Shown here in pieces: positions 1 through 8,122 of a stretch of 48,805 bases of DNA; positions within the stretch are counted from its first letter, which is position 1, and every line of letters starts with the position of its first letter. Position numbers and translations under genes: made by a program. The stretch spans positions 1 through 48,805 of the forward strand of contig JABHSO010000004.1 of assembly GCA_018669845.1 (NCBI GenBank), written 5' to 3'. Under the pieces are notes generated by a model. It saw only the letters and a list, made by a program, of their open reading frames with translations, was not told where the DNA came from and ran no database searches. The DNA is from Gammaproteobacteria bacterium. Lineage in GTDB: Bacteria > Pseudomonadota > Gammaproteobacteria > GCA-001735895.

Positions 1-45
1 CTGGGGGACAAGTGGTCGTCGGTTCAAATCCGGCCGCCCCGACCA
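1..45 (+). tRNA. tRNA-Pro(GGG), 3' part only
   Basis: The window opens inside a tRNA. Bases 1-12 fit the anticodon loop CTGGGGG plus the 3' side of the anticodon stem (ACAAG). The T arm is GTCGG-TTCAAAT-CCGGC and the acceptor 3' strand CGCCCCG is followed by ACCA. Anticodon GGG (bases 3-5) gives proline. The 5' half lies outside the window, so the identity rests on the loop alone. Confidence 0.8.
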
Positions 46-170
46 ATTTTTTACCAATGTAAATCTTATAAGTTAATTAATTAATATTTCATAGATATGC
101 TTGCTAAGTTAACTTATGTTAATTATTATTTAATGGCTTAATCTACTTAAGTTGATGGATTTGTTATTTA

Positions 171-203
171 GCCATAGAGTTTACTCTATGGCATTTTTAA
201 TTT
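171..203 (+). terminator. Rho-independent terminator after tRNA-Pro
   Basis: A perfect 9-bp stem (GCCATAGAG / CTCTATGGC) with a TTTA loop at 171-192 is followed by ATTTTTAATTTT. The T-rich tail is on the + strand only, so it would end the tRNA-Pro transcript about 125 bases past the tRNA. Confidence 0.75.
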
Positions 204-251
204 TAAACTTAAAAATTTATGTTTGAGGCAATCTTAATATAATCGTATATA

Positions 252-360
252 AACGAGCGCTAATCTTAAGATAAGTGCATGTGAACTAGCACTAACCTTA
301 AGGTAATCGCATGTGAACGAGCGCTAACCTTAAGATAAGTGCATGTAAACTAGCACTAAT
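252..360. repeat. 32-bp tandem repeats with 64-bp alternation
   Basis: Three full 32-bp units start at 252, 284 and 316, and a partial unit starts at 348. Each begins AAC(G/T)AGC(G/A)CTAA and ends GCATGT(G/A). Units 1 and 3 share AACGAGCGCT and units 2 and 4 share AACTAGCACT, so the array was probably amplified as a 64-bp dimer. The last unit runs into the 3' end of the small membrane protein gene. The rest of the gap from 46 to 251 holds only the terminator and AT-rich sequence. Confidence 0.85.
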
Positions 361-625
361 TATATAAAAATAAAGCTAGTGTTGCTGCCGCCATCAAACC
401 TAGAATTATAATAATCCAGTCTGATATTGAGTAACCACCCCAGAAACTTTCCTTTACCATGTCTTGATTTATATTAAGAAAATTTTTGAGGTCTTCCTGA
501 GTAACCTCACCCTGGGCGGATAATTTTTTTAATAACTGTGTTCTAATTTCAAGATATTGATGCCTGTCAATTAGACCATTAGAATAGCTTTTTACGAGTA
601 GTCTTAAAGGGGAATCTTGTTGCAT
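356..625 (-). CDS. Small C-tail-anchored membrane protein of the kinase operon
   Basis: This 89-residue protein has a hydrophilic, probably helical N-terminal part (residues 1-65, including a Leu/Lys-rich segment) and one C-terminal hydrophobic helix (about residues 69-87, DWIIIILGLMAAATLALFLY). It is therefore probably a cytoplasmic domain anchored by its C-terminus. It starts two bases after the stop of the upstream Ser/Thr kinase gene, so the two are almost certainly co-translated. No named domain is recognised; an accessory or target role for the kinase is an inference from position only. Confidence 0.75.
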   Translation of the reverse strand: MQQDSPLRLLVKSYSNGLIDRHQYLEIRTQLLKKLSAQGEVTQEDLKNFLNINQDMVKESFWGGYSISDWIIIILGLMAAATLALFLYN

Positions 626-627
626 CT

Positions 628-2676
628 TTAGCGTACACTTCTAGCGTTAAACTGTTTATTGAGGCTTTGTAATCGAGAATAATCAGGATAAAACTTTAAT
701 CCTGTTTGAATATATTCTGCAGCTAGATCAAAGTTCTTTTCAATTAAATGTTTTTCTGCTTCGACAAGATACATGGTTGCTATTTTTTGATCTTTTAATA
801 AATAGTGTTTTGGGTCGACTTTCTTTAATAGTGGTAATACTGTTGTAAGGTCTTCTCCAGAATTACTTTTAACTAATTTTTTATTTTTTACATACTTGGT
901 ATATAGCGATATCAGGCTCGACATAAGACGATCTTTTTGTTCTTTAACCTGATCTTCTATGGTCGATAGAGCCACAGAATCTGGATAGTGTTGTTTGGCT
1001 TGTTGAAGAAGATTGATGGCAGAGGGATAGTCATATAAACCTTCCCTTGGGCGAAATACAGTTTTAATTCTATCTTGATAATAGGTGATTATTTCTCTTC
1101 TTAAACCTACGGAGAGAATTCGTTGGTGTCCTGCACTAAGTTTATCGAGGCTCCAGATAGTTTCAATCAATAGAGCTTTGTCACCCGCTTTTATCTTTTC
1201 AATCTTAGTGTATAAATTTTGTTCTTCCTGTAACTGGAGTAAAGGCTGGTAGCCTGCACCTAACCCAATAACGAACAGGAATAATGCACCCAACAATAAT
1301 TGCTTGGTATATGATTTTCTTGATTGAATACCTTCTAAAAATTTTTCTACTGTTGGAATTCTCTCTTCTCTGTTTACGGTTAAAGCTTTTACCAGTGTTT
1401 TTTGCTGACGCCTATTGAGGCCTTTTATGGGTTTAGGTTTAATGCCGAGCTCTTTGATTTTAGGTGCGGCTACTTTGTTGTATGGGTGTTTACCTCCAGC
1501 CAGTAACTGATAGGCTACACAGGCCAGACCATAAATATCATCGCGTGGGTCCGGACTCATACCTGCAAACATTTCCGGAGTCGCATAAGCGGGTGTTACT
1601 GCGCTCAATTTGGCAGGATCAAACATGGTTTGCTCCTTTTCTTCTCCGGCTGCTGTACTTGCTCTGGCGATGCCAAAATCCAGTAACTTGACCGCTCCAT
1701 CACTCAGCATGAAACAATTTCCGGGTTTGAAATCGGAGTGAATTAATTTTTTTTCATGAGCATATGCCAAGCCATGGCATAGCTGTTCAATGATGAATAA
1801 AGACTGCTCTCTTTTTAAAGGTTTTTGAGGTAATTCTTTAATCAGGCGGTTTAGTGGTTTGCCCTGCAGGTACTCCATAGTCATGAATACGGTATCGCCA
1901 TCACGATCAAAGTCATATACCGTTGCTATATTTGGGTGTGCCAGGCGTTGTGCTTTACTGGCCTCTCTCTGAAGAGCTATAAAAGATCCTGAGTATTTTT
2001 TAAAGGCAGCTGTCAGTACTTTAATGGCTACATATGGATCTTTATCCTGAGCCTCAACTTTAAGCAGATCTTTAGCTTTAAAGACCACACCCATGCCACC
2101 CTGGCCAAGCCGTTCTAGTAAAACAAACCTGTTTTTAAGTGTGACACCGGGTCCCAGATCAGCATGTTTGGTTTTATTCTGTACAGCGGGTTTAGCGGGT
2201 TTAGCGGGTTTAGCGGGTTTAACTGGGGTAGTTCTTTTGGCTTGTTTTATTTCTGCTTCGATATCAGTAACTTCACTGATATCTATAGATTTTTCGATAT
2301 CATAATCAGTGACTGGCATTGCGGTATCTGTTCTGATAATAACTGTTTGATCAGCTGAATTAGTACTTTCTTCTTTTGCTTCTGATAAGTCAGTTAAATG
2401 TAATGTTTTATCTTCATTGAAATAAGAAATGTCTGTAGAGGCTTTATGACTGCTTAGAGTGGTATTAATACTTATTTTAGAAACTATTTCAGATAGCTGA
2501 GTAAATTGATCATCATTGACTTTATTATCTTTGTACAGCTGGTGAAGATAGTATTGAGCCTGAGTACCAGTTGATGTGGATACCTGAAATATAGATGCAA
2601 GGCCTTCCTCAAGGTCTGAACGATTGAGAGAGCCAGTGAGGAAGTCATCAATAAGAGATTCACATATTTCAGTCAT
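628..2676 (-). CDS. Transmembrane Hanks-type Ser/Thr protein kinase
   Basis: A eukaryotic-like protein kinase of about 682 residues. The ATG at 2676 is preferred; an in-frame TTG lies four codons upstream. Visible in order are an N-terminal helical region (1-70), an acidic linker, a Pro-Ala-Lys repeat linker, the Gly-rich loop GQGGMG (about 191-196), the AIK lysine (about 219), the catalytic loop HSDFKPGN with Asp about 315, DFG (about 333-335) and a Pro-Glu activation-segment motif (TPEMF). One transmembrane helix lies near 460-478, and a C-terminal part with TPR-like helices follows. The gene overlaps the 3' end of the PP2C phosphatase gene by 8 bases and is followed after two bases by a small membrane protein gene. 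Kinase and phosphatase most likely act on shared substrates. Such pairs are often tied to type VI secretion, but no T6SS gene is in view. Confidence 0.93.
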   Translation of the reverse strand: MTEICESLIDDFLTGSLNRSDLEEGLASIFQVSTSTGTQAQYYLHQLYKDNKVNDDQFTQLSEIVSKISINTTLSSHKASTDISYFNEDKTLHLTDLSEAKEESTNSADQTVIIRTDTAMPVTDYDIEKSIDISEVTDIEAEIKQAKRTTPVKPAKPAKPAKPAVQNKTKHADLGPGVTLKNRFVLLERLGQGGMGVVFKAKDLLKVEAQDKDPYVAIKVLTAAFKKYSGSFIALQREASKAQRLAHPNIATVYDFDRDGDTVFMTMEYLQGKPLNRLIKELPQKPLKREQSLFIIEQLCHGLAYAHEKKLIHSDFKPGNCFMLSDGAVKLLDFGIARASTAAGEEKEQTMFDPAKLSAVTPAYATPEMFAGMSPDPRDDIYGLACVAYQLLAGGKHPYNKVAAPKIKELGIKPKPIKGLNRRQQKTLVKALTVNREERIPTVEKFLEGIQSRKSYTKQLLLGALFLFVIGLGAGYQPLLQLQEEQNLYTKIEKIKAGDKALLIETIWSLDKLSAGHQRILSVGLRREIITYYQDRIKTVFRPREGLYDYPSAINLLQQAKQHYPDSVALSTIEDQVKEQKDRLMSSLISLYTKYVKNKKLVKSNSGEDLTTVLPLLKKVDPKHYLLKDQKIATMYLVEAEKHLIEKNFDLAAEYIQTGLKFYPDYSRLQSLNKQFNARSVR
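2185..2220. repeat. 9-bp tandem repeat coding the Pro-Ala-Lys linker
   Basis: Four perfect copies of AGCGGGTTT (+ strand) encode PAK repeats between the N-terminal part and the catalytic domain of the kinase. Copy-number change would alter linker length without a frameshift. Confidence 0.9.
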
Positions 2677-3445
2677 CTTTATTCTCAAGGCTTGCTTTTA
2701 CGAGCACTACAGTACAGTTATCACTGCCAGCAACATCAAGTGCTGCTGAAATAAGATTACGGTTAAGTTCTTCAATAGAAGCTTCATTCTTATCAATTAT
2801 ATTACTTATTTGAGCTTCTGCTAGATCTTTATATAAACCATCTGAGCAAAGAATGAACAGGTCATCGTCTTCAATTTCAGCATACTCCATATCAATAACA
2901 ATATCGTTGTCTATTCCTATTGCATTTAATACTACATTGGCGGCAGGGTGACTTTCTGCTTCAGCAGAGTTAATTTTTCCCATTTTGACGAGTTCTTCGA
3001 CATAGCTATGGTCTTCAGTAAGACGTTCTAAAGTATGATTTCTAAAGCGATAAGCCCTGCTGTCTCCAGCCCATAAAAAAAAAGCCAGATTTTTCCAGGT
3101 ATAAAGACAGGTGACTGTACTGCCGATAGTCATATTTTTACCGAGTTTTTCTGCCTTTTCTCTTATTATTTTATTGCTATGTAACAAGTTTTCTTCAAGT
3201 AATAGCAAAGATGTTTCTAGTGCTGGTTGCTGAATGAATTTTTCTGCTTGTGTGGTGATTGTCTGACTAGCAAAATCCCCTGACTCATGCCCGCCCATTC
3301 CATCGGCAACAACCCAGAGGTTTTGCGTTGGCACACAGGCAAAGCTGTCTTCATTGCGTGAGCGCACGTGACCGGTATCAGTTAGACCCGAATAAGAAAA
3401 CTTAAAAGAGGGCGGGGCAGTTTTATTGTTATTGTAGACTGACAA
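2669..3445 (-). CDS. PP2C-family Ser/Thr protein phosphatase
   Basis: A 258-residue PP2C (PPM) phosphatase. It shows the family motifs in order: GxVRSRNED near residues 24-33, VVADGMGGHESGD (metal-binding Asp) near 46-58, WAGDSRAYRFR near 120, LCSDGLYKDL near 197-206 and a C-terminal GSDNCTVV. Being single-domain and soluble, it probably reverses phosphorylation by the kinase encoded immediately downstream, whose start it overlaps. It is the first gene of a leftward three-gene operon and is divergent from yggX. The 196-bp gap to yggX is AT-rich and should hold both promoters. Confidence 0.93.
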   Translation of the reverse strand: MSVYNNNKTAPPSFKFSYSGLTDTGHVRSRNEDSFACVPTQNLWVVADGMGGHESGDFASQTITTQAEKFIQQPALETSLLLLEENLLHSNKIIREKAEKLGKNMTIGSTVTCLYTWKNLAFFLWAGDSRAYRFRNHTLERLTEDHSYVEELVKMGKINSAEAESHPAANVVLNAIGIDNDIVIDMEYAEIEDDDLFILCSDGLYKDLAEAQISNIIDKNEASIEELNRNLISAALDVAGSDNCTVVLVKASLENKDD

Positions 3446-3641
3446 ACTAAACCTTTATTGTTTTTGCATCCTGTTGAAACTTTAACATGAATAGTAAAAA
3501 ACAGAAAAACTATTATGCTAAATCTATGTATATTATAGCTTTATTGATTTTATAAGCCTTATAATTATTCGTTCTGATTTCAGATAATAAATGTTAGAAT
3601 AACAGCCATTGTTAATATACTTCCTTTTTTGGTGATGATTT

Positions 3642-3920
3642 ATGTCTAGACTGGTATCTTGTGTTGTTTTGAATCGTGAAGCTCCTGGTTTGAGTAGAGT
3701 TCCATATCCTGGAGAACTCGGGCAACGAATTTTTAATTCAGTGTCTGATGAAGGCTGGAAGCAATGGGTTGAGCATCAAACTATGGTTATTAACGATAAT
3801 GGCTTATCCACTATGGATCCAACCAGTTTACAATTACTGGAAAAGCATATGCTGAGTTTCCTTTTCAAGGAAGGTGAGCTTGCTAATCAAGGATTTACTC
3901 CACCTCCTGCAAAAAAATAG
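3642..3920 (+). CDS. yggX: YggX, probable Fe(II)-trafficking / oxidative-stress protein
   Basis: The 92-residue length and sequence match the YggX family. The protein starts MSRLVSC with the conserved Cys7, followed by LNREAPGL, YPGELGQRIFN, the W-KQW-EHQTM(V/L)IN block and a C-terminal FLFKEGE segment. YggX protects Fe-S clusters and takes part in iron handling. It lies alone between the divergent phosphatase operon and the convergent ATP-grasp gene. The neighbouring IscA-type gene gives a weak Fe-S theme to this stretch. Confidence 0.95.
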   Translation: MSRLVSCVVLNREAPGLSRVPYPGELGQRIFNSVSDEGWKQWVEHQTMVINDNGLSTMDPTSLQLLEKHMLSFLFKEGELANQGFTPPPAKK

Positions 3921-3937
3921 CTTTAACGACTCTGTTC

Positions 3938-5167
3938 TTAAGCTGGTTCCAAAGACCAGCTCTCGCTAGTTATAAATTTAAGTTTCGCATGTGCTTCGCG
4001 TAATGCAGATAATGTCTCACTAAATGTTTCGGCACTTGCGAAAATAAACCCCAGGTAGCTGGAGCCTTCAGGTAATGGGACCAGCTCGTATCCTGGGTGA
4101 ATATGAATTTCAATGTTGCTGATATGTTTTACCTGTTGCGCATCCATCAAGCCTTCGACTCGCTTTAATATGCCACGTTTTTTTATCGGAATCATTAATA
4201 CGCCTGCATGATTCTGTTTAAAGTCTAACTCCAGTTGTTCGAAGCACATTAAACGGATGATCACTTCTTCAAGTTTTAAACCGAGTACATATTCAATCAA
4301 TTGAGCGCATTGTCCGCCAATTGTTCTTGAAGCCATTTCGATAAGAAATATGCCCTTGTCGGTAATACGTGCTTCAGCATGAATTGGACCATGGGTTAAC
4401 CCATAAGCCTTACAGCATTTTTCTATTTCTATTTTTATGTCTTGTTGTACTGATGAAGAATGCCGGCTGGGAGTTATATAAAAACTTTCTTCAAAATAGG
4501 GGCCATTTAATGGGTCAGGCTTGTCAAAAAGGGAGAGAGTGATGAATCGTCCATTTTGTACAAAACCATCAACCGCTATTTCATTACCTTGCAGAAATTG
4601 CTCAATAAGAAAGTGATTTTTTTCGTAATCGCTACCTTGTTCCTTAGAAAGGATTTTTTGGATTCTTTCTGAAGCAGTAATAAATTCTTCAGTATTATTT
4701 GCTCTAATGACTCCACGGCTACCTGATAACATCAAAGGCTTTAAAACGACTGGATACTTACAGTTAGTAGACCTGGTTATAACATCATCAAAATGGCAAA
4801 CATCAAAATTGGGGACATTACACTTCTTTTCTTTTAAGCGAATCCGAGCCAGATCTTTTCGATAAGTTAAGCGGGTAGACTCGGGTTCGTTAAAGGCGAG
4901 GCCTAAGGCTTTAGCTACTTTACTGGATAAAGTAACAACCAGGTCATCGGTCGCAATGACTGCTAGAATGTTTTTGAGCCGGATGGAAGACAGGATTGTA
5001 TTGAAAGCCAGATCAGGCTGACTAAAATCTATTGTTATGCCACTGGCTATAGAGGAGACCAGTGAATGTTTGCTGTCAGAAACTATGAGTAATTGATAGC
5101 CCAGCTTTTGAGAAGCGTTTATATAACTGGCTACGCGGTAGCTACGTGCCGGCGCTATTAATAAAAT
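3938..5167 (-). CDS. ATP-grasp ligase-like enzyme with an unclear start
   Basis: An ATP-grasp family protein of about 409 residues. It has an N-terminal pre-ATP-grasp fold (ILLIAPARSYRVASYINAS, then a conserved Asp-Asp), then the grasp core: KDLARIRLKEKKC, PVVLKPLMLSGSRGV (ATP-binding lysine and Gly loop), LIEQFLQGNEIAVDGFV, HAEARITDKGIFLIEMASRTIGGQ (metal-binding Glu/Asn-like region) and a C-terminal extension. The substrate cannot be read; relatives join carboxylates to amines or amino acids. No in-frame ATG, GTG or TTG lies before the conserved first strand. The out-of-frame sequence further upstream is the Gly-rich tail of the IscA-type gene. I place the start at the ATT at 5167, which has GGGG a short distance upstream; a CTG at 5239 is an alternative. 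The reading frame itself is secure, the start is not. Confidence 0.75.
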   Translation of the reverse strand: MLLIAPARSYRVASYINASQKLGYQLLIVSDSKHSLVSSIASGITIDFSQPDLAFNTILSSIRLKNILAVIATDDLVVTLSSKVAKALGLAFNEPESTRLTYRKDLARIRLKEKKCNVPNFDVCHFDDVITRSTNCKYPVVLKPLMLSGSRGVIRANNTEEFITASERIQKILSKEQGSDYEKNHFLIEQFLQGNEIAVDGFVQNGRFITLSLFDKPDPLNGPYFEESFYITPSRHSSSVQQDIKIEIEKCCKAYGLTHGPIHAEARITDKGIFLIEMASRTIGGQCAQLIEYVLGLKLEEVIIRLMCFEQLELDFKQNHAGVLMIPIKKRGILKRVEGLMDAQQVKHISNIEIHIHPGYELVPLPEGSSYLGFIFASAETFSETLSALREAHAKLKFITSESWSLEPA

Positions 5168-5197
5168 AAACCCCGATTTTAAATCAGGGTTTATTTT
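5163..5197. terminator. Strong bidirectional hairpin at the 5' end of the ATP-grasp gene
   Basis: A near-perfect 15-bp stem (AAAATAAACCC-GAT paired with ATC-GGGGTTTATTTT, one G-U pair) closes a 5-base loop and has T-rich arms on both strands. It lies just after the IscA-type stop codon and right against the first conserved residues of the ATP-grasp protein. It would terminate the IscA transcript or act as an attenuator for the ATP-grasp gene. Confidence 0.75.
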
Positions 5198-5229
5198 TGA
5201 AGATTTGTTAACTATTGTGTTAGATGGGT

Positions 5230-5676
5230 TTAAGAGCAGCCACCACCGCCGCCACCAGAAGAACCGCAACCACCACAAGTGCCAGAGCCACCTGTTTCGG
5301 CAAATACATTATTAAATACAAAACGTTCACGGCCTACTTCCTGGATGTAATCGATCTGAGCGCCACGAAGATAGTTGAGAGCTACTACATCAACCAGAAC
5401 TTTAAATGTATCAAAAGACAGAACGGTATCAAATTCTGAAGTATCATCGGTAAATGTCATGCCATAAGTCATGCCGCCACAACCACCGCCACCAACATAG
5501 ATGCGAATGCCTGCAACATCGTCTTCACTTTGACTGACAATCTCTGCCAGTTTTTGTTGTGCGGACACGGTGACTTCTAGATCAGTTTGAGATAGCTCAG
5601 CACTGAAAGAGTCTAAAATATCAGCTGTGTTAACAGGATTGGCAGCCGGGGGAGTATAAATTCCAACGTTTTCCAT
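5230..5676 (-). CDS. HesB/IscA-type Fe-S carrier with Gly-rich tail
   Basis: A 148-residue A-type Fe-S carrier homologue, longer than ErpA/IscA (about 107-115). Residues 1-38 are a non-conserved extension. The core starts at about 35 (VTVSAQQKLAEIV) and contains GGGGCGGMTYGM with Cys66, and GTCGGCGSSG with Cys134 and Cys137. The usual C-terminal pair is Cys-Gly-Cys; here an extra Gly makes it CxxC. After it comes a run of six Gly and a final Cys147-Ser. The family hands Fe-S clusters to apoproteins through these cysteines. The altered spacing and fourth Cys make the function uncertain, either as a specialised carrier or an iron-binding relative. Confidence 0.85.
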   Translation of the reverse strand: MENVGIYTPPAANPVNTADILDSFSAELSQTDLEVTVSAQQKLAEIVSQSEDDVAGIRIYVGGGGCGGMTYGMTFTDDTSEFDTVLSFDTFKVLVDVVALNYLRGAQIDYIQEVGRERFVFNNVFAETGGSGTCGGCGSSGGGGGGCS

Positions 5677-5918
5677 AATATTTACCTTGGTTTAAATTAA
5701 TTATTTAAATTCTATCACATTCAATAGTATAGCCAAACACTCTGAATTCAAGGTTATTTGGAATTATTCAAAAAGTCTTGATGCGTTGTGCTCCCGTGTT
5801 TTATACAATTGATTGTTTTGGAAAGCCTGCTATTAGTTCGCCGGTCATATTTAGAAGTTATGGCTATTATTGAAAGCACAGCTATCTTTCCCTTGTTGTT
5901 TATTGTTGAAATATTGTT

Positions 5919-6425
5919 ATGAAATGTCCATTTTGTGGAATGCCTGATACCAGGGTTGTCGATTCCCGTCTGGCAAATGAGTCCAGTCAGGTTCGCCGTC
6001 GCCGTGAATGTATCTCTTGCGAGACCCGTTTTACTACTTATGAAGCACCGTTGTTAAACATGCCAATGGTTATTAAAAATGATGGCAGCAGAGATACGTT
6101 CGACGAGCAGCGAGTGAGAAGTGGGATGATGCGAGCTCTGGAAAAGCGACCTGTATCGGTCGATCAAATCGAAAATGCGATGAGCCACATCAAAAAACAA
6201 CTGGTTGCTCAAGATGCCCGGGAAGTGGCTTCACGGCGAATAGGGGAGTTGGTCATGCGTGAATTACAGACTCTGGATCATGTCGCCTATATTCGTTTTG
6301 CTTCTGTGTATTTAAGTTTTGAAGATATTGCTTCTTTTGAAGAATTGATCAAACGTCTGGAGTCTGAACCCACACCTGAAATGCAACGTCGTCAGGTACC
6401 ACTGATTGATGACCAGGAAGATTAA
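5919..6425 (+). CDS. nrdR: NrdR, ribonucleotide reductase repressor
   Basis: This 168-residue protein begins with the NrdR zinc ribbon (Cys3, Cys6, Cys31, Cys34) and the Arg-rich VRRRREC motif. An ATP-cone domain follows (about 49-139, starting [16 protein letters not shown]). NrdR binds NrdR boxes and represses nrd genes according to ATP/dATP state. The gene sits 3 bases before ribD, the usual gammaproteobacterial order. About 240 bases without a visible gene lie upstream and probably contain the operon promoter. Confidence 0.97.
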   Translation: MKCPFCGMPDTRVVDSRLANESSQVRRRRECISCETRFTTYEAPLLNMPMVIKNDGSRDTFDEQRVRSGMMRALEKRPVSVDQIENAMSHIKKQLVAQDAREVASRRIGELVMRELQTLDHVAYIRFASVYLSFEDIASFEELIKRLESEPTPEMQRRQVPLIDDQED

Positions 6426-6428
6426 ACG

Positions 6429-7550
6429 ATGAGTAATTCCACCAGCCACGAATACTGGATGTCAAAAGCCTTACAGCTTGCCAGAAAGGGTTTTTATTCC
6501 ACACATCCAAATCCTCGGGTTGGTTGTGTGATAGTGAGAGATGGTGAACTTTTATCAGAAGGTTTTCATGAATATCCAGGTGGTCCTCATGCTGAAATTA
6601 ATGCATTAAATAATCTCATGGGAGATGCTAAAGGGTCGACAGTTTATGTCACTTTAGAGCCCTGTTCACATACGGGTAAAACCCCACCTTGTGCTGATGC
6701 TCTAATAAAAGCTGCGCCTGACACAGTTGTGATTGCGATGTTAGATCCCAATCCATTAGTGTCTGGGCAGGGAATTGAGAAATTAAAAAATCATGGGATC
6801 AATGTTATTACCAGTGTGCTTGAACAGCAGGCAATCCAGTTAAATGCTGGTTTTGTTAAGCGTATGACCCAGAACCTTCCTTTTGTGAGAGTGAAAATGG
6901 GTTTGTCTCTTGATGGAGGAACCGCACTTTCTAATGGTATCAGTCAGTGGATAACCGGACCGGAATCCCGCCATGATGTACAGTATTTAAGAGCAGCAAG
7001 TTCTGCTATTTTGAGCACGGCGACTACGGTGCAGAATGATGATGCTTCGCTTAACGTCAGATTAAGTGCCGAGCAGCTCAACCAGCAAACTGGCGTTCGT
7101 CAGCCGATGAGGGTTATCATCGACAATAGCTTGAAATTGACCGGTAAAGAGAAGCTGTTTGAACTGGGTGGTGAAATCTGGATTTTTACCACTCAACAGG
7201 ATGAAGAAGTTTTATCATATTTTAAACTACACCATAAAAACGTATCTATCTTTACTTCAGTTACTTCCAAAAGAATAGAAATTAAGGATGTACTACTAAA
7301 GCTTGCGAAAATGGAAATAAATGAAGTACACACTGAATGTGGTTCTACGCTTGCCGGTGCTTTAATCCAGCAACAGCTGGTCGATGAACTGGTGCTTTAC
7401 ATGGCGCCAGATTTGATGGGAAAACAGGCACAGGGATTGTTTGATCTGGGTGAAATTAGCATTATGTCGGATAAAATTCAGCTTTCAATCGCTGATGTGC
7501 GTATGATTGGCCGCGATATCAAAATAGTAGCGAAACCATGTCAACCGTAG
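6429..7550 (+). CDS. ribD: Bifunctional pyrimidine deaminase / reductase RibD
   Basis: A 373-residue RibD performing steps 2 and 3 of riboflavin synthesis. The N-terminal deaminase (1-145) shows the zinc site GGPHAEINAL and PCSHTGKTPPCADAL. The C-terminal reductase (about 150-373) shows RVKMGLSLDGGTAL, SQWITGPESRHDVQYLR, and the nucleotide-binding TECGSTLAGALIQQQLVDEL. The usual DGRTA is DGGTA here, a small deviation. It follows nrdR by 3 bases and overlaps the Ntn-hydrolase gene by 13 bases, so the three are translated from one transcript. Confidence 0.96.
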   Translation: MSNSTSHEYWMSKALQLARKGFYSTHPNPRVGCVIVRDGELLSEGFHEYPGGPHAEINALNNLMGDAKGSTVYVTLEPCSHTGKTPPCADALIKAAPDTVVIAMLDPNPLVSGQGIEKLKNHGINVITSVLEQQAIQLNAGFVKRMTQNLPFVRVKMGLSLDGGTALSNGISQWITGPESRHDVQYLRAASSAILSTATTVQNDDASLNVRLSAEQLNQQTGVRQPMRVIIDNSLKLTGKEKLFELGGEIWIFTTQQDEEVLSYFKLHHKNVSIFTSVTSKRIEIKDVLLKLAKMEINEVHTECGSTLAGALIQQQLVDELVLYMAPDLMGKQAQGLFDLGEISIMSDKIQLSIADVRMIGRDIKIVAKPCQP

Positions 7551-8110
7551 TAGTTGTAAGAAAGAATAATTCGGCCTGTATTGCAGCGGATAGTTTAACC
7601 AGTTTTGGCGATACAAAGCAGGCTGCCGAATTTATTGTTAACTCAGACAAGATTATTCAATTCGCAGATTTTTATATGGGCATAGTGGGTAGTGCTGCAC
7701 ATCAGTTGGTGCTCAAATCATTATTCAATCATCATGCAGATAAGATAGATTTCTCTAACCAGCTGGCGATTTTTAATAGCTTGAAGCAGATTCACCCAAT
7801 TCTCAAAGATGAATATTTTTTGAATAGTAAAGATGAAGATGAAGATCCTTATGAGTCATCCCGAGTTGATTCGTTAATCATGACTTCGAAAGGAATTTAC
7901 GGCTTGTATTCGTTAAGAGAGGTCGATGAATATACACAGTACTGGGCAATCGGATCAGGCGCTGAATATGCTTTAGGAGCCATGTTTACGGTTTACGATC
8001 AGCTGGACTCAGCCGAACAGATTGCTCTCGCCGGAGTAAAAGCAGGGGCAAAATTTGATAATGCTTCCGACTTGCCATTAACCTCTTTCACTCTTCAATT
8101 AACTCACTAA
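7538..8110 (+). CDS. HslV/proteasome-like Ntn hydrolase in the riboflavin operon
   Basis: This 190-residue protein has a proteasome beta-subunit-like start (MSTVVVVRKNN, then CIAADSLTSFGDTK) that aligns by eye with HslV (MTTIVSVRRNG, then VIAGDGQATLGNT). Further family features are the SDKIIQFADFYMGIVGSAA strand-turn and a C-terminal GSGAEYALGAM motif like HslV's GSGGNYA. After Met removal, the residue at the Thr1 position would be Ser2. It may belong to the BPH-type branch of bacterial proteasome homologues; I cannot prove this. The gene overlaps ribD by 13 bases and precedes riboflavin synthase by 12. No AAA unfoldase gene lies beside it. A role in riboflavin synthesis is not implied by the fold. 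Confidence 0.8.
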   Translation: MSTVVVVRKNNSACIAADSLTSFGDTKQAAEFIVNSDKIIQFADFYMGIVGSAAHQLVLKSLFNHHADKIDFSNQLAIFNSLKQIHPILKDEYFLNSKDEDEDPYESSRVDSLIMTSKGIYGLYSLREVDEYTQYWAIGSGAEYALGAMFTVYDQLDSAEQIALAGVKAGAKFDNASDLPLTSFTLQLTH

Positions 8111-8122
8111 AAACTAACGACT

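Noticed and set aside
252..360. Possible CRISPR array
   Set aside because: Units are contiguous without unique spacers, and no cas gene is nearby.
628..3445. Type VI secretion locus
   Set aside because: Kinase and phosphatase resemble PpkA/PppA partners, but no tss, hcp or vgrG gene is in the window.
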